From Streptomyces sp. CMB-StM0423 (GTDB lineage: Bacteria > Actinomycetota > Actinomycetes > Streptomycetales > Streptomycetaceae), in contig NZ_CP025407.1 in assembly GCF_002847285.1 (NCBI RefSeq), positions 2,482,501 through 2,546,500 on the forward strand: a stretch of DNA of 64,000 nucleotides. The letters are read 5' to 3'. Shown one piece after another: positions 16,091 to 24,667 of this stretch (positions within the stretch are counted from its first letter, which is position 1; every line of letters begins with the position of its first letter). Position numbers and translations under genes: made by a program. The notes under the pieces are model-generated. The model did not search any database. It was given only the letters and a program-made list of their open reading frames with translations, and was not told where the DNA came from.

Positions 16091-16835
16091 CCTTGCCGCT
16101 CCGGCCCGGACGCGGTAATCGATCAGACCTTCGACGTGCGGGAACACCCGGATACGGGGTCAGGAAGGCATCACCAGCGCGGGAACCGTGTTGACAACCC
16201 CCCATTGCGATGTTGAGATCGAATAGCCGGGGAGAAAAGCGTCGAAGCCCCCACATCGATCGTTGCTCTCGGTGTCCGGCGGCCGTTGATCCATTGCGTT
16301 GTGTATCGGCCGCGTAAAACCGCGGTCGGCATTGCCGGGCCTTGACTGGATTAGCGTTCACGGCTACGCTGACCCCCGGCCAGTCTCGGGGGACTGGACA
16401 ACAAACACGGGGGCAGCAGAAATGCTAATGATCGACGCAGGTCCGGATCCAGGCCACTGGCCACGCGGTCGGCTAGAGAACTCCTGGCCGCCATATCCGG
16501 CAAAGGTCGAATTTCGCGAAACTCCAGTTGAGATTGCTGCTTTTCGGCGGCAAATCCTTTCGGCGCCTACGCTCTCCGACGCGGCGCACGTCGTCTCCGC
16601 GGACCGCCTCGTGACCCGGCAGCGCACACCCCCCGCGCCGCCCCACGGGCGGTCCGCTGTCATGCCGCGGTGCGGGAGCGCTCCGCAGAGCGCCGCGCAG
16701 CACCACTCGCGTACACCGCACGGAACGTACGGTGACCGGATCCTGCTTGGCGGTACGGCCGGCAGCCGGGCCAGGCCGATACCCGGCCCTGGCCAGGCGC
16801 CCCGGAAAAGGCGGTGAGATGTTGGGAGTTCAGAG

Positions 16836-17984
16836 ATGACGAACGACAGAACCAACGTCGACACGATGGTTATCGGCGCTGGATCGGGTGGAAGCTGCCA
16901 GTCCCATTCGGAGGGCGGGCAGCGTATGGGAACGGGCACCGGAGATGCGCGGCGCATCGCGGAGCTGGAGCGTGAGGTTCAGGAACTCCGCCGCGCCAAC
17001 GAGATATTGAAGGTGTATTTCGCCAAGGAACTCGACCTCGAACTCGAATCCACTCCGTCCGCCCTCGTCGTCGGAACGCCCAGCGCTCCGACCCTGCCGG
17101 AGGCGCCGCCGTCCGCGCCCCCGACGCCGTCGCGCCCGATCCGCTGGGGCGCCGCGCAGCCGGCCATGACCCCCGACCCGTCCCGGCCCATGGCGGAGTT
17201 CCGGGCACTCGGCCCCATCGAAGCCGTCGTCGACGGCCGGTTGCTCGACCTGGGCGCCCCGAAGCAACGCGCGCTACTCGCCCTGCTGGTCAGCAAGGTC
17301 GGCCAGCCGGTGGCGGTCGACGTCATCGTCGAGGAGCTGTGGACCGGCAATCCGCCCCCCTCGGCGATCACGTCACTGCAGGCGTACGTGGCCAACCTGC
17401 GCCGCGTCCTGGAACCCAACCGCGCCCCGCGCACCCCCGCGACCGTGCTCCGCACCTACGGTCGCGGCTACCTGCTGGACAACCACGTCGTCGAGGTCGA
17501 CGTGCGCCGGTTCAGCGAGCGCGCCGGCGCCGGCTGGGAGGCGCTGGACAGGGGCAAGCCCCAGGAGGCGCTGCGTGAATTAGAAGCCGGTCTCATGCTG
17601 TGGCGGGGTCAGGCGTACGCGGAGGTGGCCGACACCACCTACGTACGGCCCGAGGTCGCCCGGCTGGAGGAGCTGCGGCTGTCGGTCATCGAGGGGCGGT
17701 GCGCCGCGCTGCTCGCGGTGGGCGCCCACGAGATGGCCGTGGCGGAGCTGGAGGCGTTCACGCAGGCGCATCCGCTGCGTGAGTACGGCTGCGAGCTGCT
17801 GAGCCTGGCGCTCTACCGGGCCGGCCGGCAGGCCGACGCCCTCGCCGTGCTGCGCACCAACCAGCGCAGGCTGGCGGAGGAGCTGGGGATCGATCCCCGG
17901 CCCGCGCTGCAGCACTTGGAGAACGAGATCCTCAACCATGCGCCCGCGCTCGACTGGCGGCCGCGCCCGGGCGGTGGTGCGTGA
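16836..17984 (+). CDS. SARP-family activator with an IS3-OrfA-like N-terminal coiled coil and a TTA codon
   Basis: A 382-residue regulator. Residues about 28-68 (DARRIAELEREVQELRRANE onward, to KELDLE) match the Leu-zipper end of IS3-family OrfA transposases. A Pro/Ala-rich linker follows. From Met119 comes the usual SARP body: an OmpR-type winged helix (FRALGPIEAVVDGRLLDLGA to YGRGYLLD) and a bacterial transcriptional activation (BTAD) domain to the end. GGGAG at 16824-16828 supports ATG 16836; ATG 17190 would give a conventional SARP but lacks a ribosome site. Leu249 is encoded by TTA (17580-17582), so translation should depend on the bldA tRNA. It probably activates the cluster to its left through boxes A and B. 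Confidence 0.88.
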   Translation: MTNDRTNVDTMVIGAGSGGSCQSHSEGGQRMGTGTGDARRIAELEREVQELRRANEILKVYFAKELDLELESTPSALVVGTPSAPTLPEAPPSAPPTPSRPIRWGAAQPAMTPDPSRPMAEFRALGPIEAVVDGRLLDLGAPKQRALLALLVSKVGQPVAVDVIVEELWTGNPPPSAITSLQAYVANLRRVLEPNRAPRTPATVLRTYGRGYLLDNHVVEVDVRRFSERAGAGWEALDRGKPQEALRELEAGLMLWRGQAYAEVADTTYVRPEVARLEELRLSVIEGRCAALLAVGAHEMAVAELEAFTQAHPLREYGCELLSLALYRAGRQADALAVLRTNQRRLAEELGIDPRPALQHLENEILNHAPALDWRPRPGGGA

Positions 17985-18044
17985 GATCGCCACATCGCGA
18001 TCTCTTGGTGTGCTCGGGCATCCGCACAGTGTCCGAAATGCCGA

Positions 18045-18082
18045 AGCGGCCCGGGGAGTTCCTCCCCGGGCCGCTTTTTTTT
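18045..18082 (+). terminator. Strong intrinsic terminator
   Basis: A perfect 14-bp stem (AGCGGCCCGGGGAG at 18045-18058, complement at 18062-18075) with a TTC loop is followed by an uninterrupted T run to 18082. It ends the SARP transcript and insulates it from the convergent two-component genes; it marks the likely right boundary of the biosynthetic cluster. Confidence 0.9.
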
Positions 18083-18131
18083 CGTTCCCTGGCCCCGCCG
18101 CGCCGCACCCGTCCGCGCCGCGTCCCGCCGC

Positions 18132-18803
18132 TCACTCCGGGGCCCGCACCAGCCCCGACTGGTAGGCGAGGACGACGAGTTGGGCGCGGTCGCGGGCGGC
18201 CAGCTTGGTCTTCGCGCGCTGCACGTGGGTGCGTACGGTCAGCGGGCTGACGACCAGCTCCGCGGCGATCTCGGCGTTGGACCTCCCCTGCGCAACCAGC
18301 ACCGTCACCTCGCGCTCCCGGGCGGTGAGCACCGCCAGGTCCTCCGGTACGGCGCGGGCGGTGCCCGGCTCGGGGGTGGCGAGGAAGCGGGCGATGAGCG
18401 CGCCGGTGGCGGCCGCGGAGAGCAGCGCGTCTCCTGCGGCGACGGTGCGGATGCCGTCGATGAGTTCGTCCGCGGAGGCGTCCTTGCCGAGGAAGCCGGC
18501 GGCGCCGGCGCGCAGCGCGCGGGCCACGTGCTCGTCGGTCTGGAACGTGGTGAGGACGAGCACGCGCACCTCCGCCAGCTCCGGGTCCGCGCAGATCGCC
18601 TCGGTCGCGGCGAGGCCGTCGGTGCCGGGCATGCGGATGTCCATGACGACGACGTCGGGTCGGTGTACGCGGGTGAGTTCGACGGCCTCGCCGCCCTCGG
18701 CGGCCTCGGCGACGACCTCCAGGTCGGGGTACGAGTCGAGGAGTATCCGGAACGTCGCCCGCAGCAGGGCCTGGTCGTCGGCGAGGAGGACGCGGACGGT
18801 CAT
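18132..18803 (-). CDS. NarL/LuxR-family response regulator
   Basis: A 223-residue response regulator. The receiver domain starts MTVRVLLADDQALLR with acidic residues near 10 and phospho-acceptor Asp in VVVMDIRMPG; LTTFQ and KDAS supply the conserved Thr and Lys. The C-terminal LuxR helix-turn-helix reads LTAREREVTVLVAQGRSNAEIA. Its ATG overlaps the stop of the upstream kinase gene (TCAT at 18800-18803 on the plus strand), so the pair is translationally coupled. The neighbouring MMPL exporter is a possible target. Confidence 0.95.
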   Translation of the reverse strand: MTVRVLLADDQALLRATFRILLDSYPDLEVVAEAAEGGEAVELTRVHRPDVVVMDIRMPGTDGLAATEAICADPELAEVRVLVLTTFQTDEHVARALRAGAAGFLGKDASADELIDGIRTVAAGDALLSAAATGALIARFLATPEPGTARAVPEDLAVLTAREREVTVLVAQGRSNAEIAAELVVSPLTVRTHVQRAKTKLAARDRAQLVVLAYQSGLVRAPE

Positions 18804-20089
18804 CGGGGATCTCCGGAGGGCTCGGTGGTCTGCTCGGTGGTCTGCTCGGTCGGCTGCCCGGGCACCGGGGGGACGGGGGGCTCCTGCCGTACGGGCAGGG
18901 GCAGTTCCGCGGTCACCGTGAAGCCGCCGTCCGGCCGCGGGCCCGCGCGCAGGCTGCCGCCCGCGGTGCGGGCGCGCTCGCGCATGCCGATCAGCCCGAA
19001 GCCGCCGCCCGGCGGCGGTGGCGGCCGGCCCGCGCCGCCGTCGTCGCTGACGCTGACGGTCAGCCGGTCGTGCGCGTACGCGAGCCGCACCCGGGCCTTG
19101 CCCGCACCCGCGTGCTTGGCGACGTTCGTCAGCGCCTCCTGCACGATCCGGTACGCGGTGAGGTCGAGCCCCGGCGGCAGCGGCCGCTCCGCGCCCTCGG
19201 CGGCAACGCTGACGGGCAGCCCGGCGGAGGCGAACGCGGCGACCAGCTCCGGCAGCCGGTCCAGGCCGGGCGCGGGCTCCAGCGGCTCCCCGGAGCCGCC
19301 GGGCAGGCCCGGTCCATCGGGCCCGTCCGGTCCCTCCGGGTCGCCGGGCTGGCGCAGCAGGCCGACGGTGGCCTGGAGTTCGCGCAGCGCCGCAGAGGTC
19401 GTGCCGGTCAGCTCGCCGAGGATCTCCCCGGCCTGGTCCGGCCGGGTGCGCGCCAGCCGGGCGGCGGTGCCGGCCTGGGCGTGTGCGAGCGCCATGTGGT
19501 GGGCGACGACGTCGTGCAGCTCGCGGGCGATGCGTACGCGCTCCTCCGCGACCCGGCGGCGCGCCTCCTCCTCTCGCGTGCGCTCGGCGTGCTCGGCGCG
19601 CAGGTGCACGGCGTCGAGGTACGCCCGGCGCGCCTGGACGGCGATGCCCGCGAGCACCGGCAGCAGCAGCCAGAAGACGGGGCCGACCGATTCCTCGGCC
19701 CAGTCCTGGCCCTCGTTCTCGGCGAGCAGCGCGACGGGGACGACCATGGCGAGGACAAGGGCGTAGTGGGCGTAGACGGTCCGCTGCGGAGCGCGTACGG
19801 CCAGCTCGTACAGCGCGAGGACCGACGGCGCCAGCAGCGGCAGCGAGAGCGGGTAGCCCAGCCCCGCGGACGCGGCCCCGCACACGGCGGTGGCGACGAC
19901 GACAGGGCCCGGGTGGCGGCGCCGCCACAGCAGCGGGACCAGCGCCGCGGCCACGAGCGGCTGCCCGGCGGCCCAGCCGTGGGCGGCGCCGGCGTGCTGC
20001 CTGCTGGTGACGGCCGTCACCAGCAGCAGCAGGGCCGCCTCGACGAGGCGGGGGTGGCGGTCGGTGAACCGCGACCAGGTGGGGAACAC
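18800..20089 (-). CDS. Sensor histidine kinase, HisKA_3 type
   Basis: A roughly 429-residue membrane kinase with about five to six hydrophobic helices in the first 170 residues and no large extracellular sensor. The phosphotransfer motif is RIARELHDVVAHHMAL, and the C-terminal ATPase has SDDGGAG and GFGLIGMRERA glycine motifs, with a Gly/Pro-rich insertion (GDPEGPDGPDGPGLPGGSG) between them. GTG 20089 is chosen over the more distal ATG because GAGGGGAG precedes it and the helix region begins directly after. It is coupled to the response regulator gene by a 4-bp overlap. The signal is unknown; this class often senses envelope stress. Confidence 0.92.
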   Translation of the reverse strand: MFPTWSRFTDRHPRLVEAALLLLVTAVTSRQHAGAAHGWAAGQPLVAAALVPLLWRRRHPGPVVVATAVCGAASAGLGYPLSLPLLAPSVLALYELAVRAPQRTVYAHYALVLAMVVPVALLAENEGQDWAEESVGPVFWLLLPVLAGIAVQARRAYLDAVHLRAEHAERTREEEARRRVAEERVRIARELHDVVAHHMALAHAQAGTAARLARTRPDQAGEILGELTGTTSAALRELQATVGLLRQPGDPEGPDGPDGPGLPGGSGEPLEPAPGLDRLPELVAAFASAGLPVSVAAEGAERPLPPGLDLTAYRIVQEALTNVAKHAGAGKARVRLAYAHDRLTVSVSDDGGAGRPPPPPGGGFGLIGMRERARTAGGSLRAGPRPDGGFTVTAELPLPVRQEPPVPPVPGQPTEQTTEQTTEPSGDPR

Positions 20090-20184
20090 GGTGTTCTCCC
20101 CTCGGGTGGACCGGCTCGTGGTCGTACGCGCCGGGGCCGGCCGCCGCACCGCGGTGCGGGCAGCCGACCCTACGGCCCGGCGCG

Positions 20185-22494
20185 TCAGACGCGCGTCAGG
20201 TCGTGGCCCGGCCCGCCGTCAGGGACCGGCCGCGGTCCCGGCGTCCCGCGGCCCAGCGCCTCGCCCTCCACGTCGACGCGCGGCAGCAGCCGGTCCAGCC
20301 ACCCGGGCAGCCACCAGGCGCGCTTGCCGAGCAGGGCCAGCACGGCGGGCACGAACGCCATACGGACGACGACGGCGTCGAAGAGGACGGCGACGGCGAG
20401 CCCGAAGCCGATCATCCTGATGACCTGCTCGCCGCCGGTCATGAACCCGGCGAAGACCGCCATCATGATCACCGCGGCCACCGCGACCACCCGGGCGCTG
20501 TGCCGGAAGCCGCTGACGACGGCCGCGCGGGCGTCCTCCCCGTGCACGTACGCCTCGCGCATCCGGGAGACGAGGAAGACCTGGTAGTCCATGGCCAGGC
20601 CGAAGACGATGCCCACCAGGAAGATCGGCATCATGCTCATGATGGGCCCGGTCTGCTCGACCCCGAACAGCCCCGCCAGATGCCCCTGCTGGAAGACGGT
20701 GACGACGGCGCCGAGCGCGGCGAGCACCGACAGCAGGAACCCGAGCGCGGCCTTCAGCGGCACGAGCACGGAGCGGAAGACCAGCAGGAGCAGCAGGAAC
20801 GCCAGGCCGATGATGGTCGCCAGATACGGGACCAGGGCGTCCTGGAGCTTCTGGCCGACGTCGATGTTGAGCGCGGTGGCACCGGTGACCTCGTACGTCG
20901 CGCCGGTGGCGGCCTCGGTCGCGGCGCGCTGGCCGCGGATGTCGTGGACGAGGTCCTTCGTGCGCTGGCTGGTGGGCGCGGTGGCGGGGGTGGCGGAGAG
21001 CACGGCGGTCTCGCCGGGCTCGTCGTAGCGCGGCGGGGAGACGGAGGCGACGCCTTCGGTGGCGTCGAGCGCCGCGGCCACCCCGGCGACGGCGTCCCGC
21101 GGTTCTGCGGCGCCGCGGGCGTCGACGACCACGGTGAGGGGGCCGTTGAAGCCGGGACCGAAGCCGGCGGCGAGGGCGTCGTAGGCGCGGCGCTCGGTGG
21201 TGGAGGTGGGCTTGGCCTCGTCGCCGGGCATGCCGAGGCGCAGATCGGCGGCGGGTACGGCGAGGAGGCCGAGCCCGGCGACGGTGGCGAGGAGGACGGG
21301 GACGGGCCGGCGCAGGACGAAGCGGGCCCAGCGGACGCCGAGGGGTGTACGGGCCGAAGGGCCCGTCCGGTCCGCGGAGTCGGTACGGTCCGCAGGGCTC
21401 GTACCGGCCGCAACGCCCCCGCCCCCGGGCCCCGTACCGGCCGCGGCGGCCCCGCTCCCCCGCCGCTTCCGCTTCCGCTCCCGCCGTGCCAGCACCGCGT
21501 CCGGCCACCACCCCAGCAGCGCCGGCACCAGCGTCAGCGCGACCAGCACCCCCACCAGCACCGCCCCCGCCGCGCCCAGACCCATCTTCGTCAGCATCGG
21601 CACCCCGATCACCGAAAGACCGGCCAGCGCGATGACCACCGTCAGCCCCGCGAACACCACCGCGGAGCCCGCCGTGCCCGTCGCCCGCCCCGCGGCCTCG
21701 CGCGGCTCGTGGCCGGCGGCCCGCTCCTCGCGGTAGCGGGAGACGACGAAGAGCGAGTAGTCGATGCCGACCGCGATCCCGAGCATCATCGCCAGCTCGC
21801 CGACCGTCGAGGACAGCCCGAGCGCGCTGCCCAGCGCCATGATCGAGCACATGCTGACGCCGATCCCGGCGACTGCGGTGAGCAGCGGCAGCCCGGCGGC
21901 GGCCAGCGAGCCGAAGGTGACGAGCAGCACCACGGCGGCCACCGCGATCCCGAGGACCTCCCCGATGCCCGCCGCTTCCCCGGACTCCACCGCGCTGCCG
22001 CCCGCCTCGACGGTCAGCCCCGCCTCCCGCGCCTGGGCCACGGCGTCGTCGAGCGCCGTCCTGGCCGCGTCGCCGACGTCGTCCTCCGCGACCTCGTAGG
22101 TGACGGTGGCGTACGCGGTCGTCCCGTCGTCGCTGACGCCGCCCTGCCCGTCGAAGGGGTTCGCCGCCGCGGCGACCTGCGGTGCGCGGGCCACGTCCGC
22201 GACGAAGGCGTCGACCGCCGCGCGGCCCGTACCCCCGGTGATCTTCTCGCCCTCAGGGGCGACGAAGACGACCCGGGCGTCCGCCCCGTCGGCCGCGGCG
22301 CCGGGGAAGCGCTCGTCGATGAGGTCGTACGCGTGCTGCGCCTCGATCCCGGGCATCGAGGAGGAGTCGTCGGGCGGTTCTCCGGCGCTCGTCGCGCCGA
22401 GGAACGCGGCGCCGAGGACGGCCGCCCACAGCAGCGCCACGGGCAGGCGCCGGCGGAAGGCGAACCGGCCGAGCCGGTACAGGAAGGTCGCCAT
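20185..22494 (-). CDS. MMPL-family RND-type exporter
   Basis: A 769-residue transporter with twelve predicted helices in two halves, each with a periplasmic-type loop. The proton-relay Asp-Tyr pairs are visible in GIAVGIDYSLFVVSR and FGLAMDYQVFLVSR. ATG 22494 follows a purine-rich site and gives the N-terminus MATFLYRLGRFAFRRRLPVALL. MMPL proteins in actinomycetes export lipids, siderophores or antibiotics; the closest known kind here would be the actinorhodin-cluster exporter type, but no cluster adjoins. It lies 96 bp upstream of the kinase gene on the same strand and may be co-regulated by the two-component pair. Confidence 0.93.
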   Translation of the reverse strand: MATFLYRLGRFAFRRRLPVALLWAAVLGAAFLGATSAGEPPDDSSSMPGIEAQHAYDLIDERFPGAAADGADARVVFVAPEGEKITGGTGRAAVDAFVADVARAPQVAAAANPFDGQGGVSDDGTTAYATVTYEVAEDDVGDAARTALDDAVAQAREAGLTVEAGGSAVESGEAAGIGEVLGIAVAAVVLLVTFGSLAAAGLPLLTAVAGIGVSMCSIMALGSALGLSSTVGELAMMLGIAVGIDYSLFVVSRYREERAAGHEPREAAGRATGTAGSAVVFAGLTVVIALAGLSVIGVPMLTKMGLGAAGAVLVGVLVALTLVPALLGWWPDAVLARRERKRKRRGSGAAAAGTGPGGGGVAAGTSPADRTDSADRTGPSARTPLGVRWARFVLRRPVPVLLATVAGLGLLAVPAADLRLGMPGDEAKPTSTTERRAYDALAAGFGPGFNGPLTVVVDARGAAEPRDAVAGVAAALDATEGVASVSPPRYDEPGETAVLSATPATAPTSQRTKDLVHDIRGQRAATEAATGATYEVTGATALNIDVGQKLQDALVPYLATIIGLAFLLLLLVFRSVLVPLKAALGFLLSVLAALGAVVTVFQQGHLAGLFGVEQTGPIMSMMPIFLVGIVFGLAMDYQVFLVSRMREAYVHGEDARAAVVSGFRHSARVVAVAAVIMMAVFAGFMTGGEQVIRMIGFGLAVAVLFDAVVVRMAFVPAVLALLGKRAWWLPGWLDRLLPRVDVEGEALGRGTPGPRPVPDGGPGHDLTRV

Positions 22495-22652
22495 GGGAAG
22501 GGGTCTCCGCTTCTGGGGTCTCGAAGAACCCCTCCAGCGTTTCCGCCGGGACCCCGTGCCGTCGTCGTCGCCCGTACGGCACTTCCGCGTACTGAAAAGC
22601 ACGTACGCCGCCGTTCCCCCTCCGCCGCGGGGATGACGCCCGCGGACGCGAA

Positions 22653-22682
22653 CGGGGTGACGGGCGGCCGCCCGTCACCCCG
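22653..22682. terminator. 30-bp perfect palindrome, terminator
   Basis: The arms meet with no loop at 22667/22668, giving a 15-bp perfect dyad with outer sequence CGGGGTGACGGGC. It lies 15 bp past the stop of the PPOX gene and upstream of the MMPL start, and most likely terminates the PPOX transcript. Confidence 0.65.
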
Positions 22683-22696
22683 GTGTACGGGTGCGG

Positions 22697-23128
22697 TCAG
22701 CCGAGCCGTTCGCCGTAGACGTGGTCCACGGCCATCTTCATCAGCACCCGGCGGTCGGAGACCATCACCGCGCGGTACTCGTCCCAGTCGGGGTGCTCCC
22801 CCGCCGCGGCGCGGTAGTAGTCCACCAGCGCCTCGACCTCGGGACCCCGCGGGTCGGTGCCGGGTCCGACGAGGGTCGCGGTGCCCTCGGCGGTGGCCCA
22901 GGAGCGGCCGTCGCGGGCGGTGACCTCCAGCGCGGCGCGGGCGTCGCGGCGCAGGTTCGCGGTCTTCGCCCGGCCCTCGGTCATCGAGACGTACAGGACG
23001 CCGGAGTCCGGGTCGTAGAAGGGCATGACGGGCGAGAGCTGCGGGCGGCCGTCCTTCTTGATCGTGGCCAGCACGCCGAGCCGGCTCTCCGCCAGCAGCG
23101 CGCGGGGGTCGTACGAGGTCGTGGTCAT
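22697..23128 (-). CDS. PPOX-class, probably F420-dependent, oxidoreductase
   Basis: A 143-residue split-beta-barrel protein of the pyridoxamine-phosphate-oxidase-like family. LGVLATIKKDGRPQLSPVMPFYD is the typical N-terminal strand pair, and SWATAEGTATLVGPG plus MVSDRRVLMKMAVDHVYG the C-terminal part. Small actinomycete members of this family usually bind F420 and reduce unsaturated or heme-like substrates. ATG 23128 is preferred over TTG 23140. The gene lies 47 bp from the dehydrogenase gene 23175-24092 on the same strand, so the two may form an operon. Confidence 0.9.
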   Translation of the reverse strand: MTTTSYDPRALLAESRLGVLATIKKDGRPQLSPVMPFYDPDSGVLYVSMTEGRAKTANLRRDARAALEVTARDGRSWATAEGTATLVGPGTDPRGPEVEALVDYYRAAAGEHPDWDEYRAVMVSDRRVLMKMAVDHVYGERLG

Positions 23129-23174
23129 GTCCGTTGCCAAGTCCTGGTCTGTCGGTGGTATTCCGGCGTTGGGG

Positions 23175-24092
23175 TCACGCGGGCCGCGGCGCCGGGCGGC
23201 GGAACTCCTCGATCATCACCGGATATCCCTCGCCGCCGTGGCCCGCCGCGGCGGCGCGGTCGGCGAGGGACTTGATCAGCGCCGGGAACTCGGCGTTCAC
23301 GCCCAGGGATTCGCTCTCCTGAACGAGGTGTGCCATCGCCGCCCGGTGGATGTCCAGCGTGGCGTCGTCCGGCGGGAAGACGCCTGTGTCGATCTGCCCG
23401 GCGTAGCCGGGGAGCCAGTCGGCCACGGTCTGGATGCCCTTCGCCGCAATGGCGGTGTAGTCCGCCACGGACACGCCCGCCGTGCCGAGCAGCGCGGCGC
23501 CCTGCAGCCAGCCGTTGAGGATGCTCCACATCAGGCCCACGATCGCCATCTCGTACAGCGACGTCAGCCCGTGGTCCGCGCCGAGGTACGGGGTGTCGCC
23601 CGCGAGGCTGCGCAGGGCGGGCGTGTGGCGGTCGAACTCCGCGCGCGGCCCGCTGACGACGATGGTGATCTCCGCGGTGCCGATGCCCTGCGGGGTGGCC
23701 ATGATCGCGCCGTCGAGGTACGTCAGGCCGCGCCCGGCGGCCCAGGCCGCGGTGTCGCGGGCCTGCGCGGAGGTGCCGGTGGTGAGGTTGACCAGGGTCC
23801 GGCCGCCGAGGGCGGCGGGGTCGACGGGGTCGAGGAAGGTGTGCAGCGCGTCGTAGTCGGTGACGCAGGCGATCACGAGCGGGGCGGCGGCGACGGCCGC
23901 GGCGGGGGTGTCGGCGCGTACGGCGCCCGCGGCGACGAGGTCGTCGGCCTTGGCGGCGGTGCGGTTCCAGACGGTGGTGGGGTGCCCGGCGCGCAGCAGG
24001 GCGGCGGCGAGGGCGTGCCCCATCAGCCCGAGGCCGAGCACGGCGACGGGGGCGGGGGCGGCGGTGGTTTCGGCCTGTGTACTGGTCGTCAT
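23175..24092 (-). CDS. NAD(P)-binding 6-phosphogluconate-dehydrogenase-like reductase (imine reductase type)
   Basis: A 305-residue protein with the Rossmann motif VAVLGLGLMGHALAAALLRAGH and VWNRTAAKADDL for NADP recognition, then the hydroxyacid-dehydrogenase-like linker helix (YEMAIVGLMWSILNGWLQG) and an all-alpha C-terminal domain. Imine reductases and beta-hydroxyacid dehydrogenases share this layout; the usual Lys of the latter is not evident, favouring imine-reductase-like chemistry. The ATG lies 38 bp from TTGACC of a MerR-type promoter, so the mRNA is probably leaderless. It is divergent from the MerR regulator, its likely controller. Confidence 0.85.
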   Translation of the reverse strand: MTTSTQAETTAAPAPVAVLGLGLMGHALAAALLRAGHPTTVWNRTAAKADDLVAAGAVRADTPAAAVAAAPLVIACVTDYDALHTFLDPVDPAALGGRTLVNLTTGTSAQARDTAAWAAGRGLTYLDGAIMATPQGIGTAEITIVVSGPRAEFDRHTPALRSLAGDTPYLGADHGLTSLYEMAIVGLMWSILNGWLQGAALLGTAGVSVADYTAIAAKGIQTVADWLPGYAGQIDTGVFPPDDATLDIHRAAMAHLVQESESLGVNAEFPALIKSLADRAAAAGHGGEGYPVMIEEFRRPAPRPA

Positions 24093-24108
24093 GGAAGAAT
24101 GGTCAACG

Positions 24109-24130
24109 TTCACACCGGTATGAAGGTCAA
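24109..24130 (-). promoter_or_regulatory. MerR-type operator in a long-spacer promoter
   Basis: TTCACACCGGTATGAA (24109-24124) is a near-perfect palindrome directly beside GGTCAA (24125-24130), which reads TTGACC, a -35 element, toward the dehydrogenase gene. The dyad occupies an overlong -35/-10 spacer, the classic MerR arrangement. A second GGTCAA at 24101-24106 flanks it. A near copy of the block occurs at 46636-46656. Confidence 0.6.
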
Positions 24131-24155
24131 GCCCGGCGGGCGGAGAGGAGCGCGC

Positions 24156-24524
24156 ATGCGGATCGGGGAGCTGAGCCGGCGCACCGGCGTCAACGCGCAC
24201 CAGTTGCGCTACTACGAGGCCCAGGGCCTGCTGAAGCCCGAGCGCTCCGGCAACGGCTACCGGGAGTACACGGACGACGCCGTGCTCACCGTCACGCAGA
24301 TCCGGCGGCTGCTCGACGCGGGCCTGTCGACCCCGGACATCGCCTGGCTCCTGCCCTGCGCCACCGGTACGGGGCCCGACTTCTACCCCTGCCCCGAGCT
24401 GATCGACAAGTTCCGCGACCGGCTGGACGGGCTCGACGCGCACATCACGACGCTCGCCCGTTCCCGGCAGGTGCTGAACGAGTACCTCGACGCCGCCGAG
24501 CGGCGCGTCGCGCAGTACGGCTGA
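24156..24524 (+). CDS. MerR-family regulator
   Basis: A 122-residue regulator: the winged helix MRIGELSRRTGVNAHQLRYYEAQGLLKPER-NGYREY at the N-terminus, a dimerisation helix, and a C-terminal region with two Cys (CATGTGPDFYPCPEL) that may sense thiols or metal, though no canonical metal motif is present. AGGAG lies before ATG 24156. It is divergent from the dehydrogenase gene across a 63-bp spacer that contains its probable operator, so it likely controls that gene, itself and, through a second similar box, the methyltransferase at 45848. Confidence 0.93.
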   Translation: MRIGELSRRTGVNAHQLRYYEAQGLLKPERSGNGYREYTDDAVLTVTQIRRLLDAGLSTPDIAWLLPCATGTGPDFYPCPELIDKFRDRLDGLDAHITTLARSRQVLNEYLDAAERRVAQYG

Positions 24525-24667
24525 CGGCCCGTACGCCCACGGGCGGGCCCGCGCCGCCCCGTTGATCGTCTCTCTGCCGTCCCGCAGTCCTTCACCTGCA
24601 CGTCGTGCCCCGGCCACCCCGGGCGGCGAACATCCTTCCGGATCTTCACAACGTCCGGGAGGCTCAG

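Larger units (their letters stand above)
14925..16835. other. 1.9-kb gene-free regulatory stretch
   Basis: No frame here has convincing coding bias or recognisable protein. It is less GC-rich in places than its neighbours and rich in dyads: 15103-15128, 15300-15323 and 16063-16090. It also holds tripartite box B (15121-15176), a good -35 hexamer TTGACA at 16191-16196 with TGAGAT 17 bp further on, and a lone CTTGGCG at 16746-16752. The SARP N-terminus downstream resembles IS3 OrfA, so part of this stretch may be decayed mobile-element sequence; an untranslated leader or small RNA is also possible. Confidence 0.55.

Noticed and set aside
14942..16361. Several frames of 100-230 codons in the gene-free stretch
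   Set aside because: They are Arg/Pro-rich, lack coding bias and recognisable motifs, and overlap each other on both strands.
16746..16752. A CTTGGCG heptamer before the SARP gene, suggesting autoregulation
   Set aside because: It is a single copy with no repeat at 11 or 22 bp, so chance is likely.
17190..17984. Start of the SARP at Met119
   Set aside because: No ribosome site precedes it, whereas GGGAG stands 7 bp before ATG 16836 and the upstream codons encode a structured coiled coil.
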